Origin: JBGRQA01 sp041725895
GTDB taxonomy: Bacteria; Bacteroidota; Bacteroidia; Bacteroidales; Marinifilaceae
Reading direction: 5' to 3'
Assembly: GCA_041725895.1 (NCBI GenBank)
Contig: JBGRQA010000030.1
Span: 9,097-73,096, forward strand
Length of the DNA stretch: 64,000 bases
Below, piece by piece: positions 17,918 to 26,555 of this stretch. How positions within the stretch are numbered: the stretch's first letter is position 1; every line of letters starts with the position of its first letter. The notes under the pieces were generated by a model that did not search any database, had not been told where the DNA came from, and saw only the letters and a list, made by a program, of their open reading frames with translations. A program made the position numbers and the translations under genes.

Positions 17918-19282
17918 ATGTTAAACTTTTTGAAACCGGCAGCCCATAAAGAGCGGCTGCCGGAAGCTGAAATCGATCCTACCTACAAACGATTGCGTCT
18001 GCAGGTTTTCCTTGGAATTTTCCTCGGATATGCAGGTTACTACCTGGTTAGAAAAAACTTTTCACTTGCTATGCCTGATTTGGTAGCTCAGGGCTTTACC
18101 AAAGCAGAGTTGGGGATTGCCCTTTCCGGGGTATCCATAGCCTATGGTTTAAGTAAATTTTTGATGGGAAATGTTTCCGATAGAAGTGATGCCCGTCGTT
18201 TTATGTCTTTGGGGCTTGCTTTGTCTGGTATTACCATGATCATTATGGGGATTTTCCCTTTTGCAACTTCCTCCATTGCTATCATGTTTGTCCTGTTGTT
18301 ACTTAACGGTTGGTTCCAGGGAATGGGATGGCCTCCATCAGGAAGAGTTATGGTACACTGGTTTTCTGCAACCGAGCGTGGTACAAAAATGTCCATTTGG
18401 AATGTTGCTCATAATGTAGGAGGTGGTCTTATTGGCCCTCTTGCAATCGTTGGAGTAGCTATTTTTATGGACTGGGAAAGTAAATTTTACTTTCCGGGTA
18501 TCGTGGCCCTGGTAATTGCTTTTATTACCTACCTTCTGGTTCGTGATACTCCTCAATCATGTGGTTTACCTACCATCGAGGAGCACAAGAATGACTATCC
18601 TGAAAACTATTCTGCAGAGCAGGAGCAGGAACTTTCTGCAAAGGAAATTTTCTTTAAATATGTATTCAAAAATAAATTGCTCTGGGCGATTGCTTTTGCC
18701 AATGCCTTTGTTTACCTGGTACGCTACGGTGTGTTGGACTGGGCTCCTACTTACCTTGAAGAAGTAAAGCATTTTTCCATTAAGGAAACTGGATGGGCTT
18801 ACTTTGCTTACGAGTATGCAGGTATCCCCGGAACCCTTCTGTGCGGTTACCTGAGTGATAAGGTTTTCAAAGGGAAGCGTGCTCCTGCAAGTATTCTTTA
18901 TATGGTATTCGTACTGATCGCAGTATTTGTATACTGGAAAAATCCTGCTGGAAATCCGATGGTGGATAACCTAGCACTGATTGCAATTGGATTCCTGATC
19001 TACGGTCCTGTAATGTTGATTGGAGTACATGCGCTTGATCTTGTTCCAAAGAAAGCAGCAGGAACAGCTGCCGGACTTACTGGTCTCTTTGGTTACCTGG
19101 GAGGTGCTTTGTTCGCGAATATTGCCATGGGATTTGTAGTGGATCACCTTGGATGGGACGGTGGATTTGCCGTACTGTTGGGATCTTGTGTTCTGGCAAT
19201 TGTCTTTATTGCTTTTGCCTGGAAAAAAGAGATCAAGGCGAATGCGCTTAAAGCTCAACCCGCATACGTATCAGCAAAATAA
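17918..19282 (+). CDS. glpT: Glycerol-3-phosphate:phosphate antiporter (MFS, OPA family)
   Basis: A 454-residue, 12-helix major facilitator of the organophosphate:phosphate antiporter family. Close to GlpT in sequence: YAGYYLVRKNFSLAMPDLV near residue 40, SKFLMGNVSDRSDARRF, the family signature GWFQGMGWPPSGRVMVHWFS, and WNVAHNVGGGLIGP. Known GlpT takes up glycerol-3-phosphate in exchange for phosphate. It sits between glpD and the periplasmic phosphodiesterase glpQ, so the product of GlpQ can be imported directly. Confidence 0.95.
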   Translation: MLNFLKPAAHKERLPEAEIDPTYKRLRLQVFLGIFLGYAGYYLVRKNFSLAMPDLVAQGFTKAELGIALSGVSIAYGLSKFLMGNVSDRSDARRFMSLGLALSGITMIIMGIFPFATSSIAIMFVLLLLNGWFQGMGWPPSGRVMVHWFSATERGTKMSIWNVAHNVGGGLIGPLAIVGVAIFMDWESKFYFPGIVALVIAFITYLLVRDTPQSCGLPTIEEHKNDYPENYSAEQEQELSAKEIFFKYVFKNKLLWAIAFANAFVYLVRYGVLDWAPTYLEEVKHFSIKETGWAYFAYEYAGIPGTLLCGYLSDKVFKGKRAPASILYMVFVLIAVFVYWKNPAGNPMVDNLALIAIGFLIYGPVMLIGVHALDLVPKKAAGTAAGLTGLFGYLGGALFANIAMGFVVDHLGWDGGFAVLLGSCVLAIVFIAFAWKKEIKANALKAQPAYVSAK

Positions 19283-19333
19283 TAACCACTCATTAATAAC
19301 AACTATTATCTAACCACAATTAAAACTATTTAC

Positions 19334-20686
19334 ATGAAGTATTTAAAAACTAATAAGAAAATCTTATTAAGTGCACTATGTATCTCATTATTGGGATTAG
19401 GTGCTTGTGAGAATGATATCGATGATTTAAATGACTTGAATCAGTCCAAAGAAATTCCTTTGCAAACAGTGAATGCGGAAACGCAAGCTGTAATTGATCA
19501 ATTAAAAATTGATGCACCGGATGCTGTTATTGCACACAGAGGAAGTACTTTCTGGGCTCCGGAAGAAACTGAAGCTGCTTTCCGTTGGGCTAGAAACATG
19601 GGGGCTGATTATCTTGAAATTGATATTCAAAAGACAAGTGACGGTATTTTGCTTGCACTTCATGATAACAACCTGCGTCGTACTTCAAATGTTGAAAGTA
19701 TTTATCCAGGTAGAGCCGATTACGATTTGAGTAAATTTACGTTGAAAGAATTACGTGCTCTTGATGCTGGTTCCTGGTTTAACGAAGATAAGCCGGATAA
19801 TGCTCGTTTGGAATTCATCGATCAGAAGATCTCTACCTTGAAGGATGTATTGCTGATTGCTGAGGGAATGAAAGTGAAAAGAGATGCCAATAGAAACCCT
19901 TACTATCTTAAGGCTGATGGATCCGAAACTTTGGATTTGAATGAGTCTACCGGAGAATTTGTTTTTGTTGCGGACGAAAAGGATAACGGAAACCGTCCTG
20001 GTGTTTATATTGAAACCAAAGAGCCATGGAGATTTAAGGATATGGAAAAAACTCTTGCTGAGGTTTTAGAGGCGAACGGATGGCTTGCAACAAAAAATCC
20101 AAAAACCATTGCAACTACTCCTGGTAAGGTAGCTGTTGCCAATACCAAGTCTCGTATTATTCTTCAGACCTTCTCTTGGCAAAGTTGTATTCTGCTTGAA
20201 AAGTATCTTCCAAATATTCCTAAGTGTATGTTGCTTTGGAAAGGTGGATACGATAATCTTACCGATGATGATGCAGATATGATTGCTGACGTTTTAAATT
20301 TCTGTGTTGATAATAACGTGCACATCGTGGGACCATCCATTGCTGGTGCGCCAAACAAATATGATGAATTAACATCTCCTTGGATGTGTGAAATGTATCA
20401 CAGACCAGGATTCGTTATTCACGCCTACTCTTTTGACACTGAAGACCAGTTGAAAAAATACAATGGTGATTATTATTTCGAAAAATTAGAATCTCGTTTC
20501 GACAACCCGGATCGTAAACTTGCAGGTGAATGGGAAGGTAAAATTGGAAGAGAAAACTTTATTGATGGTGGATTTACCAACTTAACAGATCTTTCATTGC
20601 AATACCAGGGAAGAGCATTACCAGGTGTAACAGCTCAGTCTGTAATGAGTGATCTTGGATACGGTACTTTTATCGGAAGAAAATAA
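19334..20686 (+). CDS. glpQ: Glycerophosphodiester phosphodiesterase, lipoprotein
   Basis: A 450-residue predicted lipoprotein: the leader ends LLGLGAC, with Cys about residue 25 as the lipidation site, followed by an acidic stretch that is typical of surface-exposed or outer-membrane lipoproteins in this phylum. The GDPD catalytic domain begins at VIAHRGSTFWAPEETEAAF and continues YLEIDIQKTSDGILLALHD (the HR, ExxT, ExD and HD residues). It would split glycerophosphodiesters to glycerol-3-phosphate and an alcohol. Fourth in the glp run, 51 bp after glpT and 27 bp before a porin. Confidence 0.92.
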   Translation: MKYLKTNKKILLSALCISLLGLGACENDIDDLNDLNQSKEIPLQTVNAETQAVIDQLKIDAPDAVIAHRGSTFWAPEETEAAFRWARNMGADYLEIDIQKTSDGILLALHDNNLRRTSNVESIYPGRADYDLSKFTLKELRALDAGSWFNEDKPDNARLEFIDQKISTLKDVLLIAEGMKVKRDANRNPYYLKADGSETLDLNESTGEFVFVADEKDNGNRPGVYIETKEPWRFKDMEKTLAEVLEANGWLATKNPKTIATTPGKVAVANTKSRIILQTFSWQSCILLEKYLPNIPKCMLLWKGGYDNLTDDDADMIADVLNFCVDNNVHIVGPSIAGAPNKYDELTSPWMCEMYHRPGFVIHAYSFDTEDQLKKYNGDYYFEKLESRFDNPDRKLAGEWEGKIGRENFIDGGFTNLTDLSLQYQGRALPGVTAQSVMSDLGYGTFIGRK

Positions 20687-20713
20687 TTTGTAGGAATAAT
20701 AAAAATTAGAATT

Positions 20714-22054
20714 ATGATTAAGCTTAAAAATATATCACTTCTAGTATTATCTCTTGGATTTATGTCCGCAAGTGTTGTGGCTCAGGAGAATGATGTTGTT
20801 GCAAAAGAGAAAAAAGGCGCAATAAATTTTAAATCAAACGATGGTCAGTACAATTGGTCGTTTGGTGGACGTGTTTACATGGATGGTGTTTACTACATGG
20901 AAGATGCTACCGACTTGAGCTCCAAGACAAGTTTAAGCGACGTTCGTTTGTATGGTAAAGCCTCATGGGGCAAGTGGGATGCAAAAATCAATTTTAGTTT
21001 TGCCAATAATAAAGTACATGCAAAGGATATCTACTTGAACTACTCTTTCAGCAAGAATAGTTCCATTCGAGTAGGTAATTTCTTTGAGCCTTTCGGTATC
21101 CAGGGATCTATCTCAAGTAAAGATTCCCGTTTTATCGGAAACTCTTTTTCTGGTGAAGCTTTTAGTATTGGCCGAAGCGTTGGTATTGCCTATACCACTT
21201 TCTCGGATAAGTACTTCCTTTCCGGAGGTGTATTTGGTGGAAGAATTGGCAATGACGAAATGGGAGATGCTGGATATAGCGCAACAGCCAAAGCGGTTTA
21301 TTCCCCTATCGTAAAAGAGGGAATGACTTTCCATATTGGTGCTTCTGCTTCCTATCGTTTGCCTGATGCCAATGGATTTGACGAAAAATACAACGATGAT
21401 GATTACAACCGTGAGGTGGTATATGCAGCAGGTCCTGAGCATAAATTCTTAAATGCACATATTGCCCATGCTGGTAATGAGTTGAAATTGAATGCTGAAG
21501 TATTGGCTACTTACGGTCGTTTTATGGTTCAATCAGAGTACTATACCAACAAAGTGTATCGTAAATCTAACTACGATCTTCAGTTTGCACACTCAAGACC
21601 TGATATGTGGGGTTGGTCTTCAACTGAAAAAGGGTTCGAAGATTGGTATGGTGTTCAGAGAGATATCGAAATGGATGGTTATTATGTGCAAGCAGGTTTC
21701 CTTGTAAAAGGTGGAGATTACAGCTATAATGCTGCAACTGCTTATATAAATCGTCCTAAAGCTGGTTCTCTTGAGTTGTTGGCTCGTATCAACAAAACCA
21801 ATCTGAATGATATTGATGGTATTTTCATGCAGGATAAGTTTTGGGATGCTGATCCATTGAAAGCTGCAGCAGGTCAAACTAACTTTAGCGTTGGTGGCGG
21901 AGAAAGCATTGATTGGGCATTGGGTGTTAACTACTATGTGAGCAACAATGTAATGTTCCGTGTGAATTATACCTCAATGGATATTGACAATCTGTATTAC
22001 AGACAGGATGAAAATGTTTCATTCCTGAAGGCTAGAATTCAAGTGAATTTCTAA
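20714..22054 (+). CDS. Porin_O_P family porin of the glp operon
   Basis: A 446-residue outer-membrane porin, signal peptide 1-23 (ending SASVVAQ), paralogue of the porin at 12550. Shared blocks are WSFGGRVYMDGVYYMEDATDL, LSDVRLYGKASWGKWDAKINF, NSSIRVGNFFEPFGIQG, and the last strand FLKARIQVNF. Acidic inserts (near residues 215-235 and 370-390) are not in the paralogue. Tight linkage to glpQ suggests entry of glycerophosphodiesters or glycerol-3-phosphate through this channel; this is inference. It ends the glpD-T-Q-porin run at a terminator. Confidence 0.88.
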   Translation: MIKLKNISLLVLSLGFMSASVVAQENDVVAKEKKGAINFKSNDGQYNWSFGGRVYMDGVYYMEDATDLSSKTSLSDVRLYGKASWGKWDAKINFSFANNKVHAKDIYLNYSFSKNSSIRVGNFFEPFGIQGSISSKDSRFIGNSFSGEAFSIGRSVGIAYTTFSDKYFLSGGVFGGRIGNDEMGDAGYSATAKAVYSPIVKEGMTFHIGASASYRLPDANGFDEKYNDDDYNREVVYAAGPEHKFLNAHIAHAGNELKLNAEVLATYGRFMVQSEYYTNKVYRKSNYDLQFAHSRPDMWGWSSTEKGFEDWYGVQRDIEMDGYYVQAGFLVKGGDYSYNAATAYINRPKAGSLELLARINKTNLNDIDGIFMQDKFWDADPLKAAAGQTNFSVGGGESIDWALGVNYYVSNNVMFRVNYTSMDIDNLYYRQDENVSFLKARIQVNF

Positions 22055-22065
22055 TTAAAAAAATT

Positions 22066-22093
22066 GGTTCGCCATCAATAGAGATGGCGAACC
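22066..22093. terminator. Terminator-like hairpin after the glp porin
   Basis: Perfect 11-bp stem GGTTCGCCATC (22066-22076) / GATGGCGAACC (22083-22093). The downstream tail is poor in T (TCTCTCA), while an A run precedes it, so it may act better on the opposite strand. Confidence 0.65.
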
Positions 22094-22288
22094 TCTCTCA
22101 AAAAGCAATAGGCTAGAGTTTGAAGTTTGTTTTTTGATAGGATGCAATCTGCATCTAGACTCTGTTTCTACCTAATTTTGAATGGGGGAGACGACATAAG
22201 CCTCCATTCAAAATTCACCCTCTTTGCATTGTTATACAGTTGTTTAGTTTAGATTTTGTATAAACTAAATATTTTCTTTTGACGACCC

Positions 22289-22318
22289 TTGTATAGCTAT
22301 GTATATTTCTTAGTTTTG
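22289..22318 (+). promoter_or_regulatory. glpK2 promoter with GCTATGTA operator
   Basis: TTG 22289-22291, 19 bp, TAGTTTTG 22311-22318, with GCTATGTA at 22296-22303. Spacing between all elements equals that of the padR promoter. The implied start near 22325 gives a leader of about 320 nt. Confidence 0.75.
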
Positions 22319-22384
22319 TATTACCCTAATACAAGTTTTCTACCTCAAATAGGATAATCCTATTTCACACTCTTTCACAAAGGA

Positions 22385-22527
22385 TTCGTTTCAGTCCCTC
22401 AGTTTTTTAGAGGGGATACCTGTAAACGAAAATCATTACAACATAATAACTTTTGTTTCTTGTAAGTAAAGCAAGGAAGTAATTGCTTATTTAATTCTAA
22501 AAAAAATTGTATCGTTTCGCAAACGAT
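22385..22527 (+). promoter_or_regulatory. Structured long 5' leader of glpK2
   Basis: Nested stem: TTCGTTT (22385-22391) with AAACGAA (22424-22430), enclosing CCCTC (22396-22400) with GAGGG (22410-22414). A separate perfect hairpin, ATCGTTTCGCAAACGAT, is at 22511-22527. It does not match a riboswitch class I know. The remainder of 22094-22642 holds no gene I can support. Confidence 0.5.
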
Positions 22528-22642
22528 TCCATTGGACTATTGACCAAAGTTCACAGGGAAGGTATTTTTAGATCATAGTGAAGTAAAGGAATAAGCAGTT
22601 GATTTTGATCGATAAAAAACAATTAACCAAAATTTAATAACA

Positions 22643-24142
22643 ATGACCGACAAGTTTATTTTAGCATTGGATCAGGGAACGACTAGTTCTCGCTCAATTA
22701 TTTTCAATAAGAAAGGGGAAATGGTAAGTGTGGCGCAAAAGGAATTTCGCCAGATATTTCCCAAGCCGGGATGGGTAGAACATGATGCAAATGAGATTTG
22801 GTCTACACAGGCCGGAACCGCTGCAGAAGCGATTGTTAGAGCAGGAGCCAATGGAAAAAACATTGCGGGAATTGGTATCACCAACCAACGTGAAACTACT
22901 GTCGTTTGGGATCGGGAAACAAGTGAACCCATTTACAATGCTATTGTTTGGCAGGATCGCCGAACCTCTAAGTATTGCGACGAGTTAAGAGAGCAGGGAT
23001 ATGCTGAAATGATTCAGGATAAAACCGGTCTGGTTATCGATTCCTATTTCTCCGGAACTAAGATTAAATGGATTCTTGACAATGTTGAAGGAGCCCGGGA
23101 AAAGGCTAATGCAGGGAAACTTGCCTTTGGTACTATGGATACCTGGTTGATTTGGAAGTTAACCCAGGGGAAGGTGCATGTTACCGATGTAAGTAATGCA
23201 AGTAGAACTCTTTTGTATAATATTAATACCCTGGAGTGGGATAGAGAATTGTTAGAGCTTTTGGACATTCCGGAAAGCATTTTACCGGAAGTGAAGTCTT
23301 CTTCAGAAGTATACGGACATACCGTTACCACCCTTTTTGCACACGAGGTACCCATTTCAGGAATAGCCGGAGATCAGCAGGCGGCAACTTTTGGTCAGAT
23401 GTGTATCAAACCAGGTAGTGTGAAAAATACCTACGGAACCGGTTGCTTTATGCTTTGCAATACCGGTAACCAACCCGTAAAATCCAAGAACAACCTATTA
23501 ACAACCATCGGATGGAAGATCAATGGGGAAACTACCTATTGTCTCGAAGGCAGCATCTTTATGGGAGGTGCTATCGTACAATGGTTGCGCGATGGTTTGG
23601 GGATTATCAAAACCGCTCCGGAAGTGGAGGAACTGGCTGCTTCGGTGGAAGACAATGGTGATGTTTATATGGTACCTGCCTTAACCGGATTGGGGGCCCC
23701 TCACTGGGATCAGTATGCCCGCGGAACCATTGTAGGTTTAACACGAGGAGCTACGGCTGCCCATATTGCACGTGCTGCGCTGGAAGGAATCGCATTTCAG
23801 GTGCGTGATGTGTTGAAGGCCATGGAAGCTGATGCTGGTATTGATATTACCGAATTAAGAGTAGATGGTGGTGCCGCGGCCAATAACCTCCTGCTGCAAT
23901 TCCAGGCTGATGTGTTACGAGCACCAGTTATTCGTCCCCAAACATTGGAGACTACGGCACTTGGTGCTGCCTACCTGGCCGGTTTGGCGGTAGGTTACTG
24001 GAATGGAATCGAAGATATCCAGAACCAATGGGCTAAGGATCGTCAGTTTGATGCAGTAATGTCCAACGAAAAATCAGATAAATACATTAAAGGCTGGAAC
24101 AAAGCCCTTGAGCGTTCCAAGAAATGGGAAGATGCTGACTAA
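22643..24142 (+). CDS. glpK: Glycerol kinase (canonical copy, GlpK2)
   Basis: A 499-residue glycerol kinase with all expected motifs: DQGTTSSR at residues 10-17, NQRETTVVWDRETSEP, NAIVWQDRRT, GIAGDQQAATFGQM (catalytic Asp), WDQYARGTIVGLTRG, and the ADP-binding LRVDGGAAANNLLLQFQAD at about 405-423. It makes glycerol-3-phosphate from glycerol taken up by the GlpF encoded 179 bp downstream. It has its own PadR-type promoter and a long structured leader. It is a close relative of the copy at 14403 but keeps the standard nucleotide site, so it is the likely main kinase. Confidence 0.96.
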   Translation: MTDKFILALDQGTTSSRSIIFNKKGEMVSVAQKEFRQIFPKPGWVEHDANEIWSTQAGTAAEAIVRAGANGKNIAGIGITNQRETTVVWDRETSEPIYNAIVWQDRRTSKYCDELREQGYAEMIQDKTGLVIDSYFSGTKIKWILDNVEGAREKANAGKLAFGTMDTWLIWKLTQGKVHVTDVSNASRTLLYNINTLEWDRELLELLDIPESILPEVKSSSEVYGHTVTTLFAHEVPISGIAGDQQAATFGQMCIKPGSVKNTYGTGCFMLCNTGNQPVKSKNNLLTTIGWKINGETTYCLEGSIFMGGAIVQWLRDGLGIIKTAPEVEELAASVEDNGDVYMVPALTGLGAPHWDQYARGTIVGLTRGATAAHIARAALEGIAFQVRDVLKAMEADAGIDITELRVDGGAAANNLLLQFQADVLRAPVIRPQTLETTALGAAYLAGLAVGYWNGIEDIQNQWAKDRQFDAVMSNEKSDKYIKGWNKALERSKKWEDAD

Positions 24143-24175
24143 AACCAAAGATATCTTAGAGTAAAATCCCCTTCC

Positions 24176-24231
24176 AACCGGAAAGTAATGTTGTTAGATA
24201 TAGGATGATGTTGAGTTATTGCTTTCCGGTT
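24176..24231 (+). promoter_or_regulatory. Inverted repeat between glpK2 and glpF
   Basis: AACCGGAAAGTAAT (24176-24189) pairs with ATTGCTTTCCGGTT (24218-24231) over 14 bp with one G.T pair and a 28-nt loop. No T tract follows, so it is not a standard terminator; it may stabilise or partition the glpK2-glpF message. Confidence 0.55.
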
Positions 24232-24321
24232 GCCATACTTTAATTTGTGATGAGACCGGAAGGATTTTACGATGAGAACACCAGGAATAACCATTAATTA
24301 TTAACCACAAAAGTTTTAATC

Positions 24322-25059
24322 ATGAGTGAATTTATTGCAGAGTTTTTAGGTACTATGCTTTTGATACTGTTAGGGAACGGTGTTGTAGCCAACGTTGTGT
24401 TAAAAGATACAAAAGGAAACAATGGAGGATGGATTGTAATCGCCCTGGCCTGGGGGCTGGCGGTTTTTGTTGGAGTAGCAGTTGCCGGTCCGGTTTCAGG
24501 TGCTCATATCAATCCTGCTGTAACCATCGGATTGGCTATTGCGGGAATGTTCCCCTGGGCCAAGGTCGGTTTGTTTGTTGCTGCCCAAATGTTAGGGGCT
24601 GCCACCGGAGCTTTCCTGGTTTGGCTGATGTACCGCGATCATTTTAATGCAACCGAAGATGGTGGAGCCAAATTGGCCTGTTTTTCCACCGGACCTGCCA
24701 TTCGTCGTTTTAGTAGTAACTTTATTAGTGAATTGATTGGAACTTTTGTTCTAATGTTCGTTATCTTCTATCTGGCCGGACCTTCCATTGAGGCATCCGG
24801 TTTGCAAGGCGCCAAAATAGGATTGGGTACTCTTGGTGCACTTCCGGTAGCCTTGTTGGTGGTGGCAATTGGTTTGTCATTGGGAGGTACTACTGGTTAT
24901 GCCATTAACCCTGCCCGTGATTTGGGACCTCGTTTAATGCATGCCATCTTGCCCATGAATGCCAAAGGAGACAGCGATTGGGGATACGCAATAATTCCTG
25001 TTATCGCTCCAGTACTTGGGGCGGCAATTGCTGCCGGCTTGTTTATGAGCTTTCTGTAA
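24322..25059 (+). CDS. glpF: Glycerol uptake facilitator (MIP/aquaporin family)
   Basis: A 245-residue six-helix channel protein. Both NPA boxes are present: GAHINPAVTIG (about residue 59) and GYAINPARDLGPR (about 192). The Arg/Asp after the second box (NPARDLGPRL) marks the glyceroporin rather than the water-channel branch. It allows passive glycerol entry across the inner membrane. It is likely co-transcribed with glpK2, with the inverted repeat at 24176-24231 in between. Confidence 0.95.
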   Translation: MSEFIAEFLGTMLLILLGNGVVANVVLKDTKGNNGGWIVIALAWGLAVFVGVAVAGPVSGAHINPAVTIGLAIAGMFPWAKVGLFVAAQMLGAATGAFLVWLMYRDHFNATEDGGAKLACFSTGPAIRRFSSNFISELIGTFVLMFVIFYLAGPSIEASGLQGAKIGLGTLGALPVALLVVAIGLSLGGTTGYAINPARDLGPRLMHAILPMNAKGDSDWGYAIIPVIAPVLGAAIAAGLFMSFL

Positions 25060-25088
25060 AAAGGTAGCAAGTAACAAGGTTCTAGTAA

Positions 25089-25111
25089 CAAGTTACAAGT
25101 CTTGTAACTTG
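25089..25111. repeat. Perfect 23-nt palindrome after glpF
   Basis: CAAGTTACAAG-T-CTTGTAACTTG, 11-bp arms around a single T, within a region rich in the word AAGTAACAAG (25064-25130). No T tract follows. It may be a transcription end or a small repetitive element. Confidence 0.6.
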
Positions 25112-25280
25112 ATACTTACTCCTTGCCACTAATAAGATATTTCCAAAAATAGTTTGATGGATTGACTCCTCTATAGGAGGATTGGAGGACAGAGAATATG
25201 TCCTCCCGGTCCTTCCTATGCCTGATTTTCTCCAAAGAAAGGGGGGAGGAGTTGTGTTGAATAAGTAAATAAGAAAAGAA

Positions 25281-26003
25281 ATGAAGAAGATCACGATACA
25301 ATTAACCGCTTTTTTCGTAATTTTTATAAGTCTTTTAGGGACAGAAACTCTTTTTGCCCAGGGCCGGGTAGAAGTAAGCCCAAGTGTTACAACCCGTCAT
25401 TACTGGCGCGGGATCATGGTTAGCAACTCCGCAAATTTTGAGATGGATATGAGCTACAAGACCGATAAATTTACTTTTGGAGCCTGGGGAGGTTATGCTT
25501 TCGATAATACCTACTCGGAGTTTGATTTCCATATCGGCTACAAATTCAACGATTATGTGGATGTTGCCATCTGGGACTTGTATGCCAATCGCGACCGGGC
25601 TTCCATTGACCAATACAATTACTTTGATTTTGATCGGGCCACTACCAATCATTTGATTGATGCAACTGTGAATTTCCACTTTGGAGAGAAGTTTCCGATG
25701 CGCATGAGCGTAAGTACAATGCTATGGGGGCGCGACCTGGACGAGCATGGAAATCAGAACTACTCTACCTACCTGGAGTTTGGATACCCTGTGCAGTTGG
25801 CCGGTCACAAGGTTGATTTGTTTGCCGGGATGAATGTATTTGAAAACTGTGTATACGGGCAATCTACAGGATTTGTACATGTGGGAGCCACCGGGTACAA
25901 GACCATCAAGATTACCGACCGTTTCTCCGTACCTGTTTGGGCCACTGTGGCTGTCAATCCCCAGGCAGAAACCGCTAATCTGATACTGGGGATTACTTTC
26001 TAG
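25281..26003 (+). CDS. Outer-membrane beta-barrel protein, possibly Gcw_chp/TorF-like
   Basis: A 240-residue exported protein: signal peptide of about 27 residues (ending LFAQ), then antiparallel strands. SVTTRHYWRGIMVSNSANF near residue 36 resembles the WRGI-type segment of the Gcw_chp/TorF group, whose role is unclear. It ends NLILGITF, a typical last strand. It is in line with glpF (222 bp gap) and may belong to the glycerol locus or be separate. Confidence 0.65.
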   Translation: MKKITIQLTAFFVIFISLLGTETLFAQGRVEVSPSVTTRHYWRGIMVSNSANFEMDMSYKTDKFTFGAWGGYAFDNTYSEFDFHIGYKFNDYVDVAIWDLYANRDRASIDQYNYFDFDRATTNHLIDATVNFHFGEKFPMRMSVSTMLWGRDLDEHGNQNYSTYLEFGYPVQLAGHKVDLFAGMNVFENCVYGQSTGFVHVGATGYKTIKITDRFSVPVWATVAVNPQAETANLILGITF

Positions 26004-26065
26004 CAACTGTTTTGTATAGGAAAATCTACTGTTGTTTGAATAGAAAAATAGAAATGTTATGATAT

Positions 26066-26092
26066 AAAAAAGCCGGCATTGCCGGCTTTTTT
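26066..26092. terminator. Bidirectional intrinsic terminator
   Basis: Perfect 12-bp stem AAAAAAGCCGGC (26066-26077) / GCCGGCTTTTTT (26081-26092) with a 3-nt loop; T run on both strands. Confidence 0.9.
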
Positions 26093-26346
26093 ATGGAATA
26101 TAATTTGTGAGAAAACGAAGGAGTCGAACAAAAATCAGCTTAATTATAATTTGAGGGTTTTGTTTAGTTGTAAGAGTTCTGCCGGAAAGAGTGAGGATGT
26201 ATTGATTAAAAATTCCATGTAACTGGCTGTTGTAAATACAGGCAAAGGGTTTCAATAGTTTGCCTGATGTTTTGGTTGTGTGTTTGGTTAAGAGGGAGTT
26301 GGAGGGATGTGCTCTTCCGTTTGAGATAGTAACAGAGTATTGATTC

Positions 26347-26500
26347 AAAAACTACCCGTTCCTTCGACCAAAACTACCTATTGTTTCGATCCAAACTACC
26401 CGTTCCTTCGACCAAAACTACCTGTTGTTTTGATCCAAACTACCCGTTCCTTCAACCAAAACTACCCGTTGTTTTAATCCAAACTACCCGTTCCTTTTAT
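26347..26500. repeat. 22-bp tandem array (7 units)
   Basis: Seven units of exactly 22 bp. Two subtypes alternate: odd units read CAAACTACCCGTTCCTTCGA, even units CTACCTATTGTTTCGAT or close variants, giving a higher-order 44-bp period. The word TCGACCAA occurs at unit junctions and is also the core of the array at 60574-60705. There are no unique spacers, so it is not CRISPR. It lies downstream of the HU-like gene. The gap 26093-26346 holds nothing else that I can support. Confidence 0.92.
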
Positions 26501-26509
26501 TAGAGTCAC

Positions 26510-26535
26510 AAAAAAGCACCCGTTGGGGTGCTTTT
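26510..26535 (-). terminator. Terminator of the HU-like gene
   Basis: AAAAGCACCC (26512-26521) / GGGTGCTTTT (26526-26535); read on the minus strand it ends in a T run. Confidence 0.85.
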
Positions 26536-26555
26536 CCTATTAAATGCATTGTAAA

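Noticed and set aside
24176..24231. Intrinsic terminator between glpK2 and glpF
   Set aside because: The loop is 28 nt and no T run follows; kept as a regulatory inverted repeat instead.
26347..26500. CRISPR array
   Set aside because: Units follow one another directly at 22 bp with no unique spacers, and no cas genes are in the window. The same applies to 49503-49612.
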